Positions 40,289 to 50,247 of a stretch of DNA of 64,000 bases are shown one piece after another. Position numbers and translations under genes: made by a program. The number at the start of each line of letters is the position of its first letter. The stretch's first letter is position 1. The notes beneath the pieces were generated by a model. The model searched no databases. It was not told the origin of the DNA and saw nothing but the letters and a program-made list of their open reading frames with translations. Source of the DNA: Trypanosoma brucei gambiense DAL972 (lineage: Eukaryota; Euglenozoa; Kinetoplastea; Trypanosomatida; Trypanosomatidae); contig NC_026744.1 in NCBI RefSeq assembly GCF_000210295.1, forward strand, positions 3,658,001 to 3,722,000, written 5' to 3'.

Positions 40289-41599
40289 ATGGACGTGTGG
40301 GATGCCTCTCTTCCCGGTGCTGGAGCGCGAAGGGCCACGACTATTTTGCAAGTCTATATGAGAATGGGAAACTATAGCCCGCTTTCCATTCTTGTTGCCG
40401 ATTCCCTTTGCCTAACTTTTAAATCAGATGGTGCAACAGTGGCTGAACTGGGTGCTTATTTGGGACTTACACAAGATCGTGTGGAGATCGGCATTAACGG
40501 AATGCCAAGGGAGGTGTACTGCACGTCACTTGAGTTTTCCCATGGGGATGAATACGGTGAAAACGAACAGCAGCGGAAAGATGGAGCAGAAAAGGAATGG
40601 GAAGGTACGAGCGGCATCCGGAAAGAGACGCAAGACACCGATGAGGGTGGGGGGATGCGTTACTATATAAATTATGCGACGTTTCTCCCATTCGCATACG
40701 CCCATGGCTCCCACATGTTGCTGGCTCTCTGCCAGCTACCACTGCCGAAACGCGTGGAAGGTACTGTAAATAGCGGTGAGCTCAGTAACATAAGCATATC
40801 GCCTAATCTCCGCCGTGTGGATTGCCGAAGTGGACTGTGTTGTGTAAATTGCCGGTATTGGATGGGACTTTGGGACCTTCGCTCAACGATAGTTAAATGC
40901 CCATTGTGTCAAGCAGACATACTCGATGGTATTCTTCGTGATATCAGGTCTCGTTACAACAACAAACTTGCTGATGGTCGGCAGCTGCTGGTTTTTGGTC
41001 CTGTGCAACAGCGGCAACCGTGCCCGCAGCAGCGTTCAGGTGAGTCCGCCGAAAACACGAAGGGAAACGCACCGAAAGTGGGTAGTGATGATACTACAAA
41101 TTATCCACTCGCACGTGATCCGTTTCTAGTCCAGCAGGCTCTCTTCTTCAAGTTTCTTTACTTGCATCCATTTGTTTGCGTTAATGTTGGTTCTTTCGCT
41201 GTGGATGCTGACGAGGTGATGACTAGGGAAGAGTATGCGCATCGTTTAAAGCACAAGGCAACCGTGCTTGACCAATTCCGTTTGGTTCACCGGAATCCGT
41301 CGGCCATCCGTGTACATTTGGTTGATCAAGTGAAGGTAGACGAGGAAAAATACGCACAGGCTGCAAAAAGGCTGGCGAAACGTGTTCAACTTCCTCCGTG
41401 GTTGCAATCTGCCGACTTGTCCTCCAGTGCCACCGTTCTCAAGTCACTTTTGGCGCTGCAGCGTACTGAGGAAAGGACAGGTGGTTCTAAAAGGACTAGA
41501 AGGGATCGGGACGTCACTTCCGTCGCTTCTTACGTTGCAAGGGAGTTTTTCGATGATGACTTCGTGGAAATCCCGCTCCGCAGGGAATTCTCTATCTGA
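40289..41599 (+). CDS. TSP2: TFIIE-alpha-like factor, probably TFIIH-associated TSP2
   Basis: The 436-residue product combines a winged-helix-like N-terminal half (SDGATVAELGAYLGLTQDRVEIGINGM, about 46-72, and YYINYATFLPF, about 125-135) with a zinc ribbon C185-x2-C188 ... C204-x2-C207 (CVNCRYWMGLWDLRSTIVKCPLC). This order is that of TFIIE alpha, which in other eukaryotes recruits TFIIH to RNA polymerase II. From memory, one of two trypanosomatid-specific TFIIH subunits (TSP2), needed for spliced-leader RNA gene transcription, maps to this locus. The winged-helix/ribbon reading is from sequence; the name is recall. The C-terminal third (about 290-436) is helical and acidic at the end. Confidence 0.65.
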   Translation: MDVWDASLPGAGARRATTILQVYMRMGNYSPLSILVADSLCLTFKSDGATVAELGAYLGLTQDRVEIGINGMPREVYCTSLEFSHGDEYGENEQQRKDGAEKEWEGTSGIRKETQDTDEGGGMRYYINYATFLPFAYAHGSHMLLALCQLPLPKRVEGTVNSGELSNISISPNLRRVDCRSGLCCVNCRYWMGLWDLRSTIVKCPLCQADILDGILRDIRSRYNNKLADGRQLLVFGPVQQRQPCPQQRSGESAENTKGNAPKVGSDDTTNYPLARDPFLVQQALFFKFLYLHPFVCVNVGSFAVDADEVMTREEYAHRLKHKATVLDQFRLVHRNPSAIRVHLVDQVKVDEEKYAQAAKRLAKRVQLPPWLQSADLSSSATVLKSLLALQRTEERTGGSKRTRRDRDVTSVASYVAREFFDDDFVEIPLRREFSI

Positions 41600-42351
41600 C
41601 ACGCTGTTGGTGTTTGTGACATTTCCCTTTCTTGCGCTGACAGTGCTGCATTATTATCGGTAGCGGAAACTGAGTTGAGAGGTTTCAACCACTTTATTGG
41701 CTTCAGTAACCAAATAACAGGCATGTTTTCCACCTTTTTTTTTCTCTTCCACCACATTGTTGATCCAACTCCACAGTTTTGTGGTGCCGGTGAGCTTCGG
41801 CGGGGGCCTCTTGTCGTGTTTTTACATATGGACCCTCACACGCAGTGGAGTGGTGGTGATCCGAACGGAATTCCATTGCGTTGAAGAATTTGTGAGAGCC
41901 GTGTGCCCAGTGGGTTTGACGTTGAAACGATGGAGCAACGAGGACTGGAACCTCGTGAAGTGAATGACCGATATAATGGAGTGTGCCAACCCTGTTGTGT
42001 CATTCTTAAATGCATCAAAACATTGTCTTATGTTCTCGACTGTTCGTGTGCTCAATTTGGGCATGTGGTTGCGTGTCGTTCATATTAATGAGTGGATAAG
42101 AAAAATTGCGTTTCCCCATTTCCTTATTATTATTATGCTCACTCACCTCGCACCCTCTTCCACTTACTGTAACTGAGGCATAAAACTCACTCGTTATTTA
42201 GTTACATTTCATCCTTTCCTTTCTCTTTCTTTTTTTTGTCGGCCATTCAACCAACTGATTGGACTTCATCTACCGTGTTACTGTGACCCTTTTGTAGAGG
42301 AAACGAGAGAAAGGAGGAGCACTGCTGGCGTTTACCGTTTAAAGAGGAACC
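41600..42351. other. Intergenic region TSP2-PheRS with CDS-like composition
   Basis: About 750 bases. Unlike most spacers here, 41740-42090 is not pyrimidine-biased. A frame from 41757 to 42176 is open except for one TGA at 41961-41963. A T-rich tract at about 42205-42239 precedes the PheRS leader. Possibly a decayed gene; see findings. Confidence 0.5.
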
Positions 42352-43842
42352 ATGAGTACCATGGAGAACACCATTCTGAAAGCCCTTGTGGGAAGCGAGG
42401 TCATTAAATCTGATGTATTGGCTCAGGAACTGGGAGTTGATCACCAGGTTGTCGTTGGTGCCATTAAGTCGCTGGAAGCAGGTGGTTATGTAACGAGTGA
42501 AATAGAGAAGAGACCCACGTGGAAATTAACCGCCGAAGCAATTAAAATTTGTGAGGAGGGAAGCCCCGAGTTCCAACTTTGGGAACTACTCGCGGCAGGG
42601 GAGATGCCTCAGGATGCCGTCGCAGGGAAACTAGGCCGAGATGTCACGGCTGTTGCACTGTCAAATGGTATGAAGACAAAAACGTTCGTGTTGAGGAAAG
42701 AAGATGGAAAGGTAATTATCAACCGCTCTCCAAGCGTGTCATCCTTCCGGGATACAACACGTCTTGTTCTTTCCGACGCAGCCCGCAACCAACACATTGA
42801 TCCCAAAGATGGTGACATGCTCAAAAAGCGCAAACTGGCAACACTTGAAGATATAAAAGTGTTTAGTGTTAGACGTGGGCCGAGTTTCGCTCCAGAGGTT
42901 CGTGGAAAGGCCGCCGGGGACCTTACGAAGGAGATGCTACTGGACGGTTCGTGGCGGACGACAGAGTTTAAGGCATATAACCTGACTGCTGCTGGCCGTG
43001 AGGTGAGTTGTGGGCAGCTTCATCCTTTACTGAAAGTACGACAGGAATTTCGGGAGATTTTTATGGAGATGGGCTTCCAGGAGATGGAGACGGACCACTG
43101 GGTGGAGTCCTCCTTCTGGAATTTCGACTCTCTCTTCATCCCGCAGAACCATCCTGCCCGTGACATGCAGGATACCTTCTTCATTTCAAAACCCGCCACA
43201 AGCGAACTAAAGCAGCAGGACGTTGTGGAGAACGTGCGGAAGATGCACGAAAAGAACTTTAAGTACACATGGAAAGAGTCAGAAGCACGACGTAATGTGT
43301 TGCGTACCCACACAACGAGTTGTTCAGCTTTCTGGTTGCATCACTTGGCGCGCAACTCACCACTTCTACCAGATGGCCGGCGCGCATTCCGACCAGGGAG
43401 GTATTACAGCATTGACCGTGTCTTCCGCAATGAGGAAATGGATCGTACGCACCTGTGTGAGTTTCACCAGATTGAAGGATGCGTTATTGATCGCAATATT
43501 TCTCTCGCCAACATGATGCACACCTTTGAACTGTTTTTCCGTCGGATAGGTGTGGAGCGCCTACGTTTCAAACCAGTGTTTAATCCCTACACGGAACCGT
43601 CCATGGAAATATTTGGTTGGCACACGCAGCTGAAACGTTGGATCGAGGTTGGAAACAGTGGATTGTTTCGCCCAGAGATGTTAGTGCCGCTCGGTTTCGA
43701 CGAAGATGTTACTGTTATGGCGTGGGGGCTTTCACTGGAGCGGCCCACAATGATTAAATACGGCCTCTCGAGTATTCATGAACTTTTTGGACATAAGGTG
43801 GATTTGCGTTTCATCAGGAACTCAAAGCTAATGCGTTTTTAG
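42352..43842 (+). CDS. Phenylalanyl-tRNA synthetase alpha subunit, cytosolic
   Basis: The 496-residue product matches eukaryotic PheRS alpha. N-terminal winged-helix modules (about 1-150) hold VLAQELGVDHQVVVGAIKSLEAGGYV. The class II catalytic core carries EMGFQEMETDHWVESSFWNFDSLF, motif 2 around 355-378 (RVFRNEEMDRTHLCEFHQIEG) and motif 3 around 459-480 (GLSLERPTMIKYG). It attaches phenylalanine to tRNA-Phe as an alpha2-beta2 enzyme; the beta subunit is not in the window. Length agrees with human FARSA (about 508). The ATG at 42352 is followed by a second in-frame ATG three codons on. Confidence 0.95.
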   Translation: MSTMENTILKALVGSEVIKSDVLAQELGVDHQVVVGAIKSLEAGGYVTSEIEKRPTWKLTAEAIKICEEGSPEFQLWELLAAGEMPQDAVAGKLGRDVTAVALSNGMKTKTFVLRKEDGKVIINRSPSVSSFRDTTRLVLSDAARNQHIDPKDGDMLKKRKLATLEDIKVFSVRRGPSFAPEVRGKAAGDLTKEMLLDGSWRTTEFKAYNLTAAGREVSCGQLHPLLKVRQEFREIFMEMGFQEMETDHWVESSFWNFDSLFIPQNHPARDMQDTFFISKPATSELKQQDVVENVRKMHEKNFKYTWKESEARRNVLRTHTTSCSAFWLHHLARNSPLLPDGRRAFRPGRYYSIDRVFRNEEMDRTHLCEFHQIEGCVIDRNISLANMMHTFELFFRRIGVERLRFKPVFNPYTEPSMEIFGWHTQLKRWIEVGNSGLFRPEMLVPLGFDEDVTVMAWGLSLERPTMIKYGLSSIHELFGHKVDLRFIRNSKLMRF

Positions 43843-44581
43843 GTGCAGTACAAGATGTGGAGCATATTGAAGAGGAGAAGGAGGAAGCGAGGGAGGCGAA
43901 AAATGAGTTAAACATGAACAGATGACTACCAGGGGTGGTGTGGAAAGGGAAGAACAAAGGAGGGTGAATATTTGTTGACTGAATTGGGGAAGAAGTGTGC
44001 GATGGGAAACCGGAAGGTGATTGAAGGTTTTATATATTAAAAAAAAAAACTCTAAAGGAAAGGTGCTACATGGGCAGTTAAAGTTTTTTTTTTTTTGAGG
44101 AGGTGGGAATGCACGAGCAGGGTGATACTTAGAGTGTGGGGCAAATCGATAGAGTAGTGACGGGTCCGATGTGAACGCATCTAAGGGACAGCACGAGTAA
44201 GCTAGAATAGCTCGTGTTTTAGTTTGATCAATATGGATGATCGCACGTTACCTGAAAAGGTAAAGAACCCTTATTGACTTGGTGGCCCATATTATACACG
44301 AGGTACGTCGCAGTTTTCTTTCATGTTTGTTGATTCTACTGCGCTTCTCCCAACTACTCATCAACTTCTTCATAAGCCGGCAAGTCATTTTGCTTTCCTC
44401 TTCTCTCTTCGTTACGGTCTTCTTCTGTGCTCATCTGGTTCATCATCCGTCTTCACTCACGGCCGATTTTTCTTTGTTTTTAACGTTTTAATGGTGTCTG
44501 CTGTACTGACGGCGTGCCGTACGGTTCACTTCCCGGATCTCGTTCGTCCGTTTCGAACCATCTGTTGTGCCCCCTGAATTC

Positions 44582-44631
<50 letters not shown>

Positions 44632-44721
44632 TTCGGCATCAACCTTCAATGCCTTTCTTTCATTCCTTCACTTTACAAAATTTGGGACCTTCCCGAAGCA
44701 TTGGAGTGAGGAAGTACAAAA
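43843..44721. other. Intergenic region PheRS-eL20
   Basis: About 880 bases. Purine-rich first third (PheRS 3' UTR), T-runs at 44077-44096, then a pyrimidine-rich second half with a GT microsatellite (44585-44626) and a T/C-rich run (about 44640-44680) that likely directs splicing of eL20. Confidence 0.6.
44585..44626. repeat. GT microsatellite
   Basis: About 21 GT units between PheRS alpha and eL20. Confidence 0.95.
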
Positions 44722-45261
44722 ATGGTGAGACCGCACCTTCGTCACTACTGCGTGGTTGGGCGCGAGACGCCCTCGGAGAAGAATCCTCAACCCACCGTAT
44801 ACAAATTTGAGGTTTTCGCACCGAACTTTGTTGTGGCAAAGAGCCGCTTCTGGCGCATGATGCGTGAGAAAAACAAGGTGAAGTCGACTCATGGCGACGT
44901 TCTTTCCTGTAAGGTGGTGAAGGATCGCAAGCTGGCGGCCCGCAACTACAGCGTGGACATTGCATATTACAGCCAACGTTGCGGCTATACGCACATGGTG
45001 AAGGAGTTTCGTGACGTATGCAAGGCTGGGGCTGTAAGTCAGGCTTATAATGACCTCGCCTCTCGCCATCGCGCGCGGTATCACAACATTGAAGTGCTTG
45101 GCGTAAAGAGCATCCCGAACCACGAAGTACGCCGCCTGAACGTGGCACAGTTCCACCCACACAACCTGTCGTTCCCGCTCCTGCAGCGCCGTGTGAAGGC
45201 ACCACGCAAGGACCGTGTCATATTTGTGAAGAAGAACTCGAAGCGGGCAGTGGTTGCATAA
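44722..45261 (+). CDS. RPL18A: 60S ribosomal protein eL20 (L18a)
   Basis: The 179-residue product matches eL20/L18a over its length. Seen: FEVFAPNFVVAKSRFWRMMR, corresponding to the RMFAPNEVVAKSRFWYFLR signature, then YYSQRCGYTHMVKEFRDV and the basic RYHNIEVLGVKSI segment. It is a structural protein of the large ribosomal subunit. The 179-residue length is typical. Codon use looks strongly biased towards C/G-ending codons, as expected of a highly expressed gene. Overlapping minus-strand frames of about 200 codons are mirror frames. Confidence 0.96.
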   Translation: MVRPHLRHYCVVGRETPSEKNPQPTVYKFEVFAPNFVVAKSRFWRMMREKNKVKSTHGDVLSCKVVKDRKLAARNYSVDIAYYSQRCGYTHMVKEFRDVCKAGAVSQAYNDLASRHRARYHNIEVLGVKSIPNHEVRRLNVAQFHPHNLSFPLLQRRVKAPRKDRVIFVKKNSKRAVVA

Positions 45262-46284
45262 AGCTGCTATGCGATTGCACACGCTCAGGAATGCTTGTGT
45301 CATTTACTTGTTACTTCTTTCACCTCATTTCCCATGTCATTTTTGTGTTTTTCTGTTTGATTTGACACTCTAACCACAGGTGGAAGGTCGTGCGACCGAA
45401 TAATTTCCCCCTTCTTTAATTCCCTTCTGTACGTATAGTGTGCACTTCTGCGGTGACCATTTGAGGAACTTTTCTCTTCCCTTTTTCTTTTTCTCCTACA
45501 CCCGCTTCTTTAGTATTAGTAGCACCACATCCGTTTATTTGCTTATTGTCTTACAAATCCCTCCCTTTATCCCTTGCCCCACGTGAGTGTACTCATTCTT
45601 AACTTTAGTTACGCGTCACACGGGGTTGAAAGAAAGAGTGTTTTCACTAAAGGAAGGGAGTAACGTCGAGTGGGGAGGTCCCATTGTAACTGATTTTTGG
45701 TAGTATACGTCGCCGTTTGATTAGGAGGACAACAACTACACAAATAACAAGAAATTAACTGTCGTGGGTCAAATCAACCTTCAGAAAAAAGTTTCCCCCC
45801 CAAATTAAACTGTCGGTTCACTTTGACCGTACCCTTTAACTTCAAGTGAGTCGGGTAGGAGGGTTTATTTTCTCGAAACACCCCTCTTAGCGGGGTATTG
45901 GACTGAAATAAAGGGAGGAAAAAAAACCGAAACTCAAATCAAGAAGGAAATAAAGAAACAAGAAAGAAAAGGGAAATATCAAGGAGAAAATAACGGGGAA
46001 TAAGCTAAAGGTGTTGGTGAAACTAGCGCAATAATATATAATAGGTATAAAATATCTAAATATATTTAATTTTACCTTTATTGCTTGCGCACACTACGTA
46101 AAAAAAAAAATAAATAAATAGTGAAGTAAACTAAGGAGCAGTGAAAAACAAAACAAAGCAAAAAAGGGATATATCAAAAACAGCGCAGTTTTGTGGTAGA
46201 TCTCAGTGCGTTTTCTCACCCCTTTCACAGGTGCGACGCTATACCGGGAGGCTTCTAGCCGTATCTGTGGGGTTTACCCCTTTG
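45262..46284. other. Intergenic region eL20-ECT
   Basis: About 1 kb. T/C-rich first half, then A-rich from 45740 to 46190. The frame of the next gene is open from GTG at 46141, but the splice acceptor at 46229-46230 lies inside that extension, so it is leader. Confidence 0.65.
46229..46230 (+). promoter_or_regulatory. Predicted trans-splice acceptor for ECT
   Basis: AG after gcgttttctcacccctttcac. It gives a 54-base leader ending at ATG 46285 and rules out the upstream in-frame extension. Confidence 0.7.
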
Positions 46285-47439
46285 ATGAAACGGTCGGTGT
46301 CGAAGGTATGGCTCAATGAGGATACTCCAAATGATCCGTACCCGCTTTATGCGCCTTCTCCTTTGCCTCCGAAGCGGCCGGGGACTATTCGCGTTTGGGT
46401 AGACGGCTGCTTTGATATGCTGCACTTCGGGCATGCCAATGCACTGCGGCAGGCGCGGTCGATGGGTGATGAACTATTTGTTGGTTGCCATACTGATGAA
46501 GAGATTATTCGGCATAAGGGGCCTCCGAGTATGCGGCAGGAAGAGCGATATGAGGCGTTGCGTGCCTGCAAGTGGGTAGACGCTGTCATCGAGGGATATC
46601 CATACGTCACGCGTGTGGAGGACATGAAGAGGTTTGAAGTGGATTTTGTTGTTCACGGTGATGATATTTCGGTGGACCTTAATGGTCGCAACTCATACCA
46701 AGCGATTATAGACGCTGGGATGTTTAAAGCTGTGAGGCGGACGGAGTGTATCTCCACCACAGATCTCGTTGGCCGCATGCTGCTTTGCGTGCCGAGTGAG
46801 CTGCTGAGCGATGCAGATAAGAAACTACTTGACAGTGAGGTCGCTAGAAAGCGGGGTCCGCACTATCTGACAACCTCGAGGAAGATAGCGCAGTTCAGTA
46901 ACAAACTAGCGCCACCCGTTGGTGCAACAGTTGTGTATGTGGATGGCGCCTTTGATCTTTTCCATGCAGGGCACATTCGCTTCCTCCAGAAAGCGCGCGC
47001 TCTGGGTGATTACCTTATTGTTGGTATCCACGATGACCAACTGGTTCGTGAGTCGAAGGGAGAGCATTTCCCAATCATGAGTCTCAACGAGCGGGCGTTG
47101 GGCGTACTTTCGTGTAGGTACGTGGATGATGTTGTATTTGGTGCCCCGAGGGGTGTAACTCAAGAAATGATCAAGATACTTGATATCAAAATTGTCGCAT
47201 GCGGTACGAGTTCAGAAACACGCAACTGCAAGGGAGCATTTGATGTTTACGAGGTTCCCAAGAGCCTCAATCTATTTAAGGTTGTGGAATCGGGAAGTGA
47301 TTTGTCCACAGATATGATTGTTGAACGTGTCGTAAAGAATCACGTGGTTCTTCTGGAACGTCAGTTTTTGAAACACATGAAAGATTCCGAAGCGGAGCTA
47401 CGAAAGCCAGATGTGTACAGAAATGTCAGAGAGGTGTGA
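46285..47439 (+). CDS. ECT: Ethanolamine-phosphate cytidylyltransferase
   Basis: The 384-residue product has the tandem nucleotidyltransferase domains of ECT/PCYT2. First domain: VWVDGCFDMLHFGH with HFGH at 47-50 and RTECISTTDLVGRML (152-166). Second: VYVDGAFDLFHAGH with HAGH at 227-230 and SGSDLSTDMIVERV. Having two HxGH sites separates it from single-domain choline-phosphate cytidylyltransferase. It makes CDP-ethanolamine from CTP and phosphoethanolamine, the regulated middle step of the Kennedy pathway for phosphatidylethanolamine, which trypanosomes also need for GPI anchors. The ATG at 46285 fits the splice acceptor and the known T. brucei length as I recall it. Confidence 0.95.
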   Translation: MKRSVSKVWLNEDTPNDPYPLYAPSPLPPKRPGTIRVWVDGCFDMLHFGHANALRQARSMGDELFVGCHTDEEIIRHKGPPSMRQEERYEALRACKWVDAVIEGYPYVTRVEDMKRFEVDFVVHGDDISVDLNGRNSYQAIIDAGMFKAVRRTECISTTDLVGRMLLCVPSELLSDADKKLLDSEVARKRGPHYLTTSRKIAQFSNKLAPPVGATVVYVDGAFDLFHAGHIRFLQKARALGDYLIVGIHDDQLVRESKGEHFPIMSLNERALGVLSCRYVDDVVFGAPRGVTQEMIKILDIKIVACGTSSETRNCKGAFDVYEVPKSLNLFKVVESGSDLSTDMIVERVVKNHVVLLERQFLKHMKDSEAELRKPDVYRNVREV

Positions 47440-48165
47440 AGTTTTATCCTTCGTGAGGAATTTGGCGGTTTGGTTGTGGGCCATCACGGGACAGAAAGGG
47501 TAATGCCGGTCTTGCAAAATAGTAGTCCCTTCCTCAAACCAAAACAGATGGAGGGAGGTGCTGTAGGAAGGGGGGAGAATGCTTTTTGTTCGCATCTTAC
47601 GAATTTGTTCATTCTCTACTTATCCATGCAAAGCTTCTCCTTCTTTTTTGATGGGGAAATTCTTACTCGTCCCGGCCCTTCCCTCCCTTTTTGTTTGTGA
47701 TCATGCACAGTCACACAACGGAAGAAACTAAAAGGGATGGATGGAAAAATGGGTGTGACAAAAAGTTGCGTTTGTCCTATACCTTGTTATGGCGGGTTGA
47801 AAAGTTGAGGATGCGTTGTACTAACGTTTTGTTTCACCATTTTCCTTGCCACTCGTTAAAAATATCTTAACCGCCTGCGATCTTGTCGGTTCTCCGTGGT
47901 AGGGCCCGCGGAAATATTTTCCCGGGCGTTTCACCTTTTTTTTTCACCTGTTTGTTTTCAAAAGAAAAAAAAACCACTTTGTTGGTTGTTTACTTTTCTT
48001 TTGTACTGTGTTTTAACATGCTATCCTTTTTAATACCTCTTCCCGCCGTGCCTCCTATTCTGTTGTTAGTGGCACTTTTATTGTCATTGTTATTATTATT
48101 ATTATTATTACTACTTCTAACTAGTTGTTCTGTTCTGCTTCCTGTATTTAGTGAGAGGATCTCCA
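47440..48165. other. Intergenic region ECT-SPF27
   Basis: About 725 bases, non-coding. Ends with T-rich DNA and an ATT run (about 48090-48110), then the acceptor at 48150-48151. The open frame at 47883-48212 is poly-Leu/Phe derived from the tract. Confidence 0.6.
48150..48151 (+). promoter_or_regulatory. Predicted trans-splice acceptor for the SPF27-like gene
   Basis: AG after ttctgttctgcttcctgtat. It gives a 14-base leader before ATG 48166 and excludes the upstream GTG as a start. Confidence 0.7.
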
Positions 48166-48810
48166 ATGCAGCCCATGGTGCTTCCTTACGTGGACCGCAA
48201 GCCACCGATTAGCAAGGTTATGGATGCGCGGGTACTGGTGTGGCGGGAGTCGGAAAGAATGCTGAGGAATGGAGAAGGTGCTGCGGAGTGTAGTTATGCA
48301 CAAAAACTTCAAGTTCTGCGCTCTCAGCAACTTGCTGACGCCCGAAAATATATGGATACAAGTGCGGCGATGCGGTCCGTAAAACCGGTCTTAGCAACAT
48401 CATCAGTGGATGCAGATGACGATGACGAGTTCTGTCGGAAGCGGTCGCGGGAATCTGAGGGTCCATCTGTTGACGAAATCCGCCGCTTTGAGGGGAAACT
48501 TGGGGAGACGTTGGCGCTAGAGCTAACATTGTGGTCGCTCCGTCGTGGCTCCCACGGAGGTGTTCGGTCTCAAAGGTACACCACAGCCCTTCACGCGCTG
48601 CAAGACACACAAAAGCTGCTGAGGAAAACACTTCAACAAATGGAAGAAATCAACGCTCTCCGGTTTCTGGAGCAGCAGCAGTTCTTGAAGGTCAACTCGG
48701 AGAAGGCGCGGTTACTTCATGTTAGGCTGAGAAACGTTCGGGCGTTGGAAAACATACTACGAGGCAATGGTAAACGGCGTGGTTCGACGCTTCTGGCGAC
48801 TCTTGAATAG
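48166..48810 (+). CDS. SPF27/BCAS2-like component of the PRP19 splicing complex
   Basis: The 214-residue product resembles BCAS2/SPF27. N-terminal MVLPYVDRKPPISKVMDARVLVWRESERML parallels [28 protein letters not shown], and a C-terminal coiled coil (about 125-205) has the L-x6-L pattern, ending LHVRLRNVRALENIL. The middle holds an acidic DADDDDE stretch not typical of the animal protein. SPF27 is a core subunit of the PRP19 (NTC) complex that activates the spliceosome; in trypanosomes this mainly means trans-splicing. The similarity is moderate and helical, so the call is tentative. Confidence 0.65.
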   Translation: MQPMVLPYVDRKPPISKVMDARVLVWRESERMLRNGEGAAECSYAQKLQVLRSQQLADARKYMDTSAAMRSVKPVLATSSVDADDDDEFCRKRSRESEGPSVDEIRRFEGKLGETLALELTLWSLRRGSHGGVRSQRYTTALHALQDTQKLLRKTLQQMEEINALRFLEQQQFLKVNSEKARLLHVRLRNVRALENILRGNGKRRGSTLLATLE

Positions 48811-49260
48811 TTTATATTGTTGTTCTCAATGCCAGTTGGTCGTTTGTTGATGGATGCGTGTTCGCGGGTGGCTCGGCCGGGCTGCGGGTCGTTGGGCCTT
48901 TGAGTTGATACCCAATTATTTGTTTTTGTATGAATATCGTTGGTAATTTTTGTTACCGCTATGATGGATGAGTCAATGCCCTTCTTTCACCCCACGGGTT
49001 GTGGGTAAACGCATATACTGCCTCTTTCCTTTATTGCACTTTAACTTTGCTACCGTTGTAGGTCACAAAGCATCTTTCCGTAGAGCAGAAAATTTCAAAC
49101 CATATAAAGGAGCGCACAATTATAGGCACCTAACCAAGGAAAGATAAGCTTGGGCGAGTAAACAAACAATCTTGATTACGGCCTCTTGCACCCTTTCTTC
49201 CTTGTGTATATTTTTTTCTTTGCATCGTTTAGTTCTTTCATTCTTTTTCTTTTGTGAGAC
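48811..49260. other. Intergenic region SPF27-PPME1
   Basis: About 450 bases, non-coding. T/C-rich from 49180 to 49255 (ttctttcattctttttctttt), the likely splice signal, with AG at 49257-49258 very close to the ATG. Confidence 0.6.
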
Positions 49261-50247
49261 ATGCCGCTTGGTCCCATTGTCGTAGCCCCACATGAGGAAC
49301 ACAACATCACACTTCCTTCTGGTGATGTATTTCGTCTCACTCTTTTTGGTGGATGTGATGGTGACTTGGTGCGGCGAGGGGAGAAACCGCCTCCGACACT
49401 ATTTTGTTTACATGGCGCTGGAATGAGCTCCTCCAATTTCCACGTATTGGCAACTCATATGACACAACATGCCAAGTCGTCTGCTCATGAGGAGTCACCT
49501 TATGCCGTACGCGTTGTCACATTTGACATGCGATGCCACGGAGACTCCACGCGACGCGGTGGTGAGGGGTCCCTAACGCTGCAAGTTCTCGTGGACGACT
49601 TCAGGGCGTTGTTAAGAACAGTGAAGGAGTCACTTTTTTCCGCCACACCGCACTTCTATTTCGTCGGCCACTCCCTCGGTGGTTCTGTGCTGGTTCATGG
49701 GTTGCGTGGTGAGGCGGATTTGTTGCAGCTGGCCGCCGGCGTTGTGCTGCTTGACGTTGTGGAGGGTACCGCCCGCATTTCACTTCAGCACATGGATAAG
49801 TTTCTGGAGAACCGACCACGACAGTTCCATGAAGTAGCGGAGGCTACTCAATGGTTTCTTCGGCATGGTGGAATGAATAGCGCTGCATCTGCTGCGGTGA
49901 CGGTGCCGCATTTGCTTCGGAAGGAGGGGGATCATTTTGTGTGGAAATCGAACCTGGAGGCAATGGCACCCGTATGGCCTCAGTGGTTTGACGGACTGGA
50001 CGAATGTTTCGTGACACTTCCCTGCCCTAAGATTCTTTGCTTAGCGAGCACAGAGAGGCTTGATACGGCTCTTACTATTGCACAGATGCAAGGGAAATTT
50101 CAACTTGAGGTGCTGGGCAACAGTTGTGGTCACTACGTTATGGATGACCAACCAACGGCTGTGGCTGCGGTGTTGCAACGCTTTATTCGGCGGATAGAGA
50201 CCCTGACAGAGAAATTGAAATGCAGCATTCGTAAACCTGTCAAATGA
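49261..50247 (+). CDS. PPME1: Protein phosphatase 2A methylesterase 1
   Basis: The 328-residue alpha/beta hydrolase matches PPME1. Seen: LFCLHGAGMSSSNF (oxyanion region), VTFDMRCHGDS, the nucleophile elbow GHSLGG (136-141, Ser138), LLDVVEGTA with Asp165, LTIAQMQGKFQLEVL and CGHYVMDD with His291. The VVEGTA and MQGKFQ segments are specific to the family. It removes the methyl group from the C-terminal leucine of the PP2A catalytic subunit and can stabilise inactive PP2A. It is a little shorter than the human enzyme (386), mainly at the N-terminus. All catalytic residues are present. Confidence 0.95.
   Translation: MPLGPIVVAPHEEHNITLPSGDVFRLTLFGGCDGDLVRRGEKPPPTLFCLHGAGMSSSNFHVLATHMTQHAKSSAHEESPYAVRVVTFDMRCHGDSTRRGGEGSLTLQVLVDDFRALLRTVKESLFSATPHFYFVGHSLGGSVLVHGLRGEADLLQLAAGVVLLDVVEGTARISLQHMDKFLENRPRQFHEVAEATQWFLRHGGMNSAASAAVTVPHLLRKEGDHFVWKSNLEAMAPVWPQWFDGLDECFVTLPCPKILCLASTERLDTALTIAQMQGKFQLEVLGNSCGHYVMDDQPTAVAAVLQRFIRRIETLTEKLKCSIRKPVK

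Noticed and set aside
44660..45303. Two minus-strand frames of 181 and 211 codons over eL20
   Set aside because: Mirror frames of a strongly codon-biased ribosomal protein gene.
46141..46284. Upstream extension of ECT resembling a basic targeting peptide
   Set aside because: Begins with GTG and contains the splice acceptor at 46229-46230.
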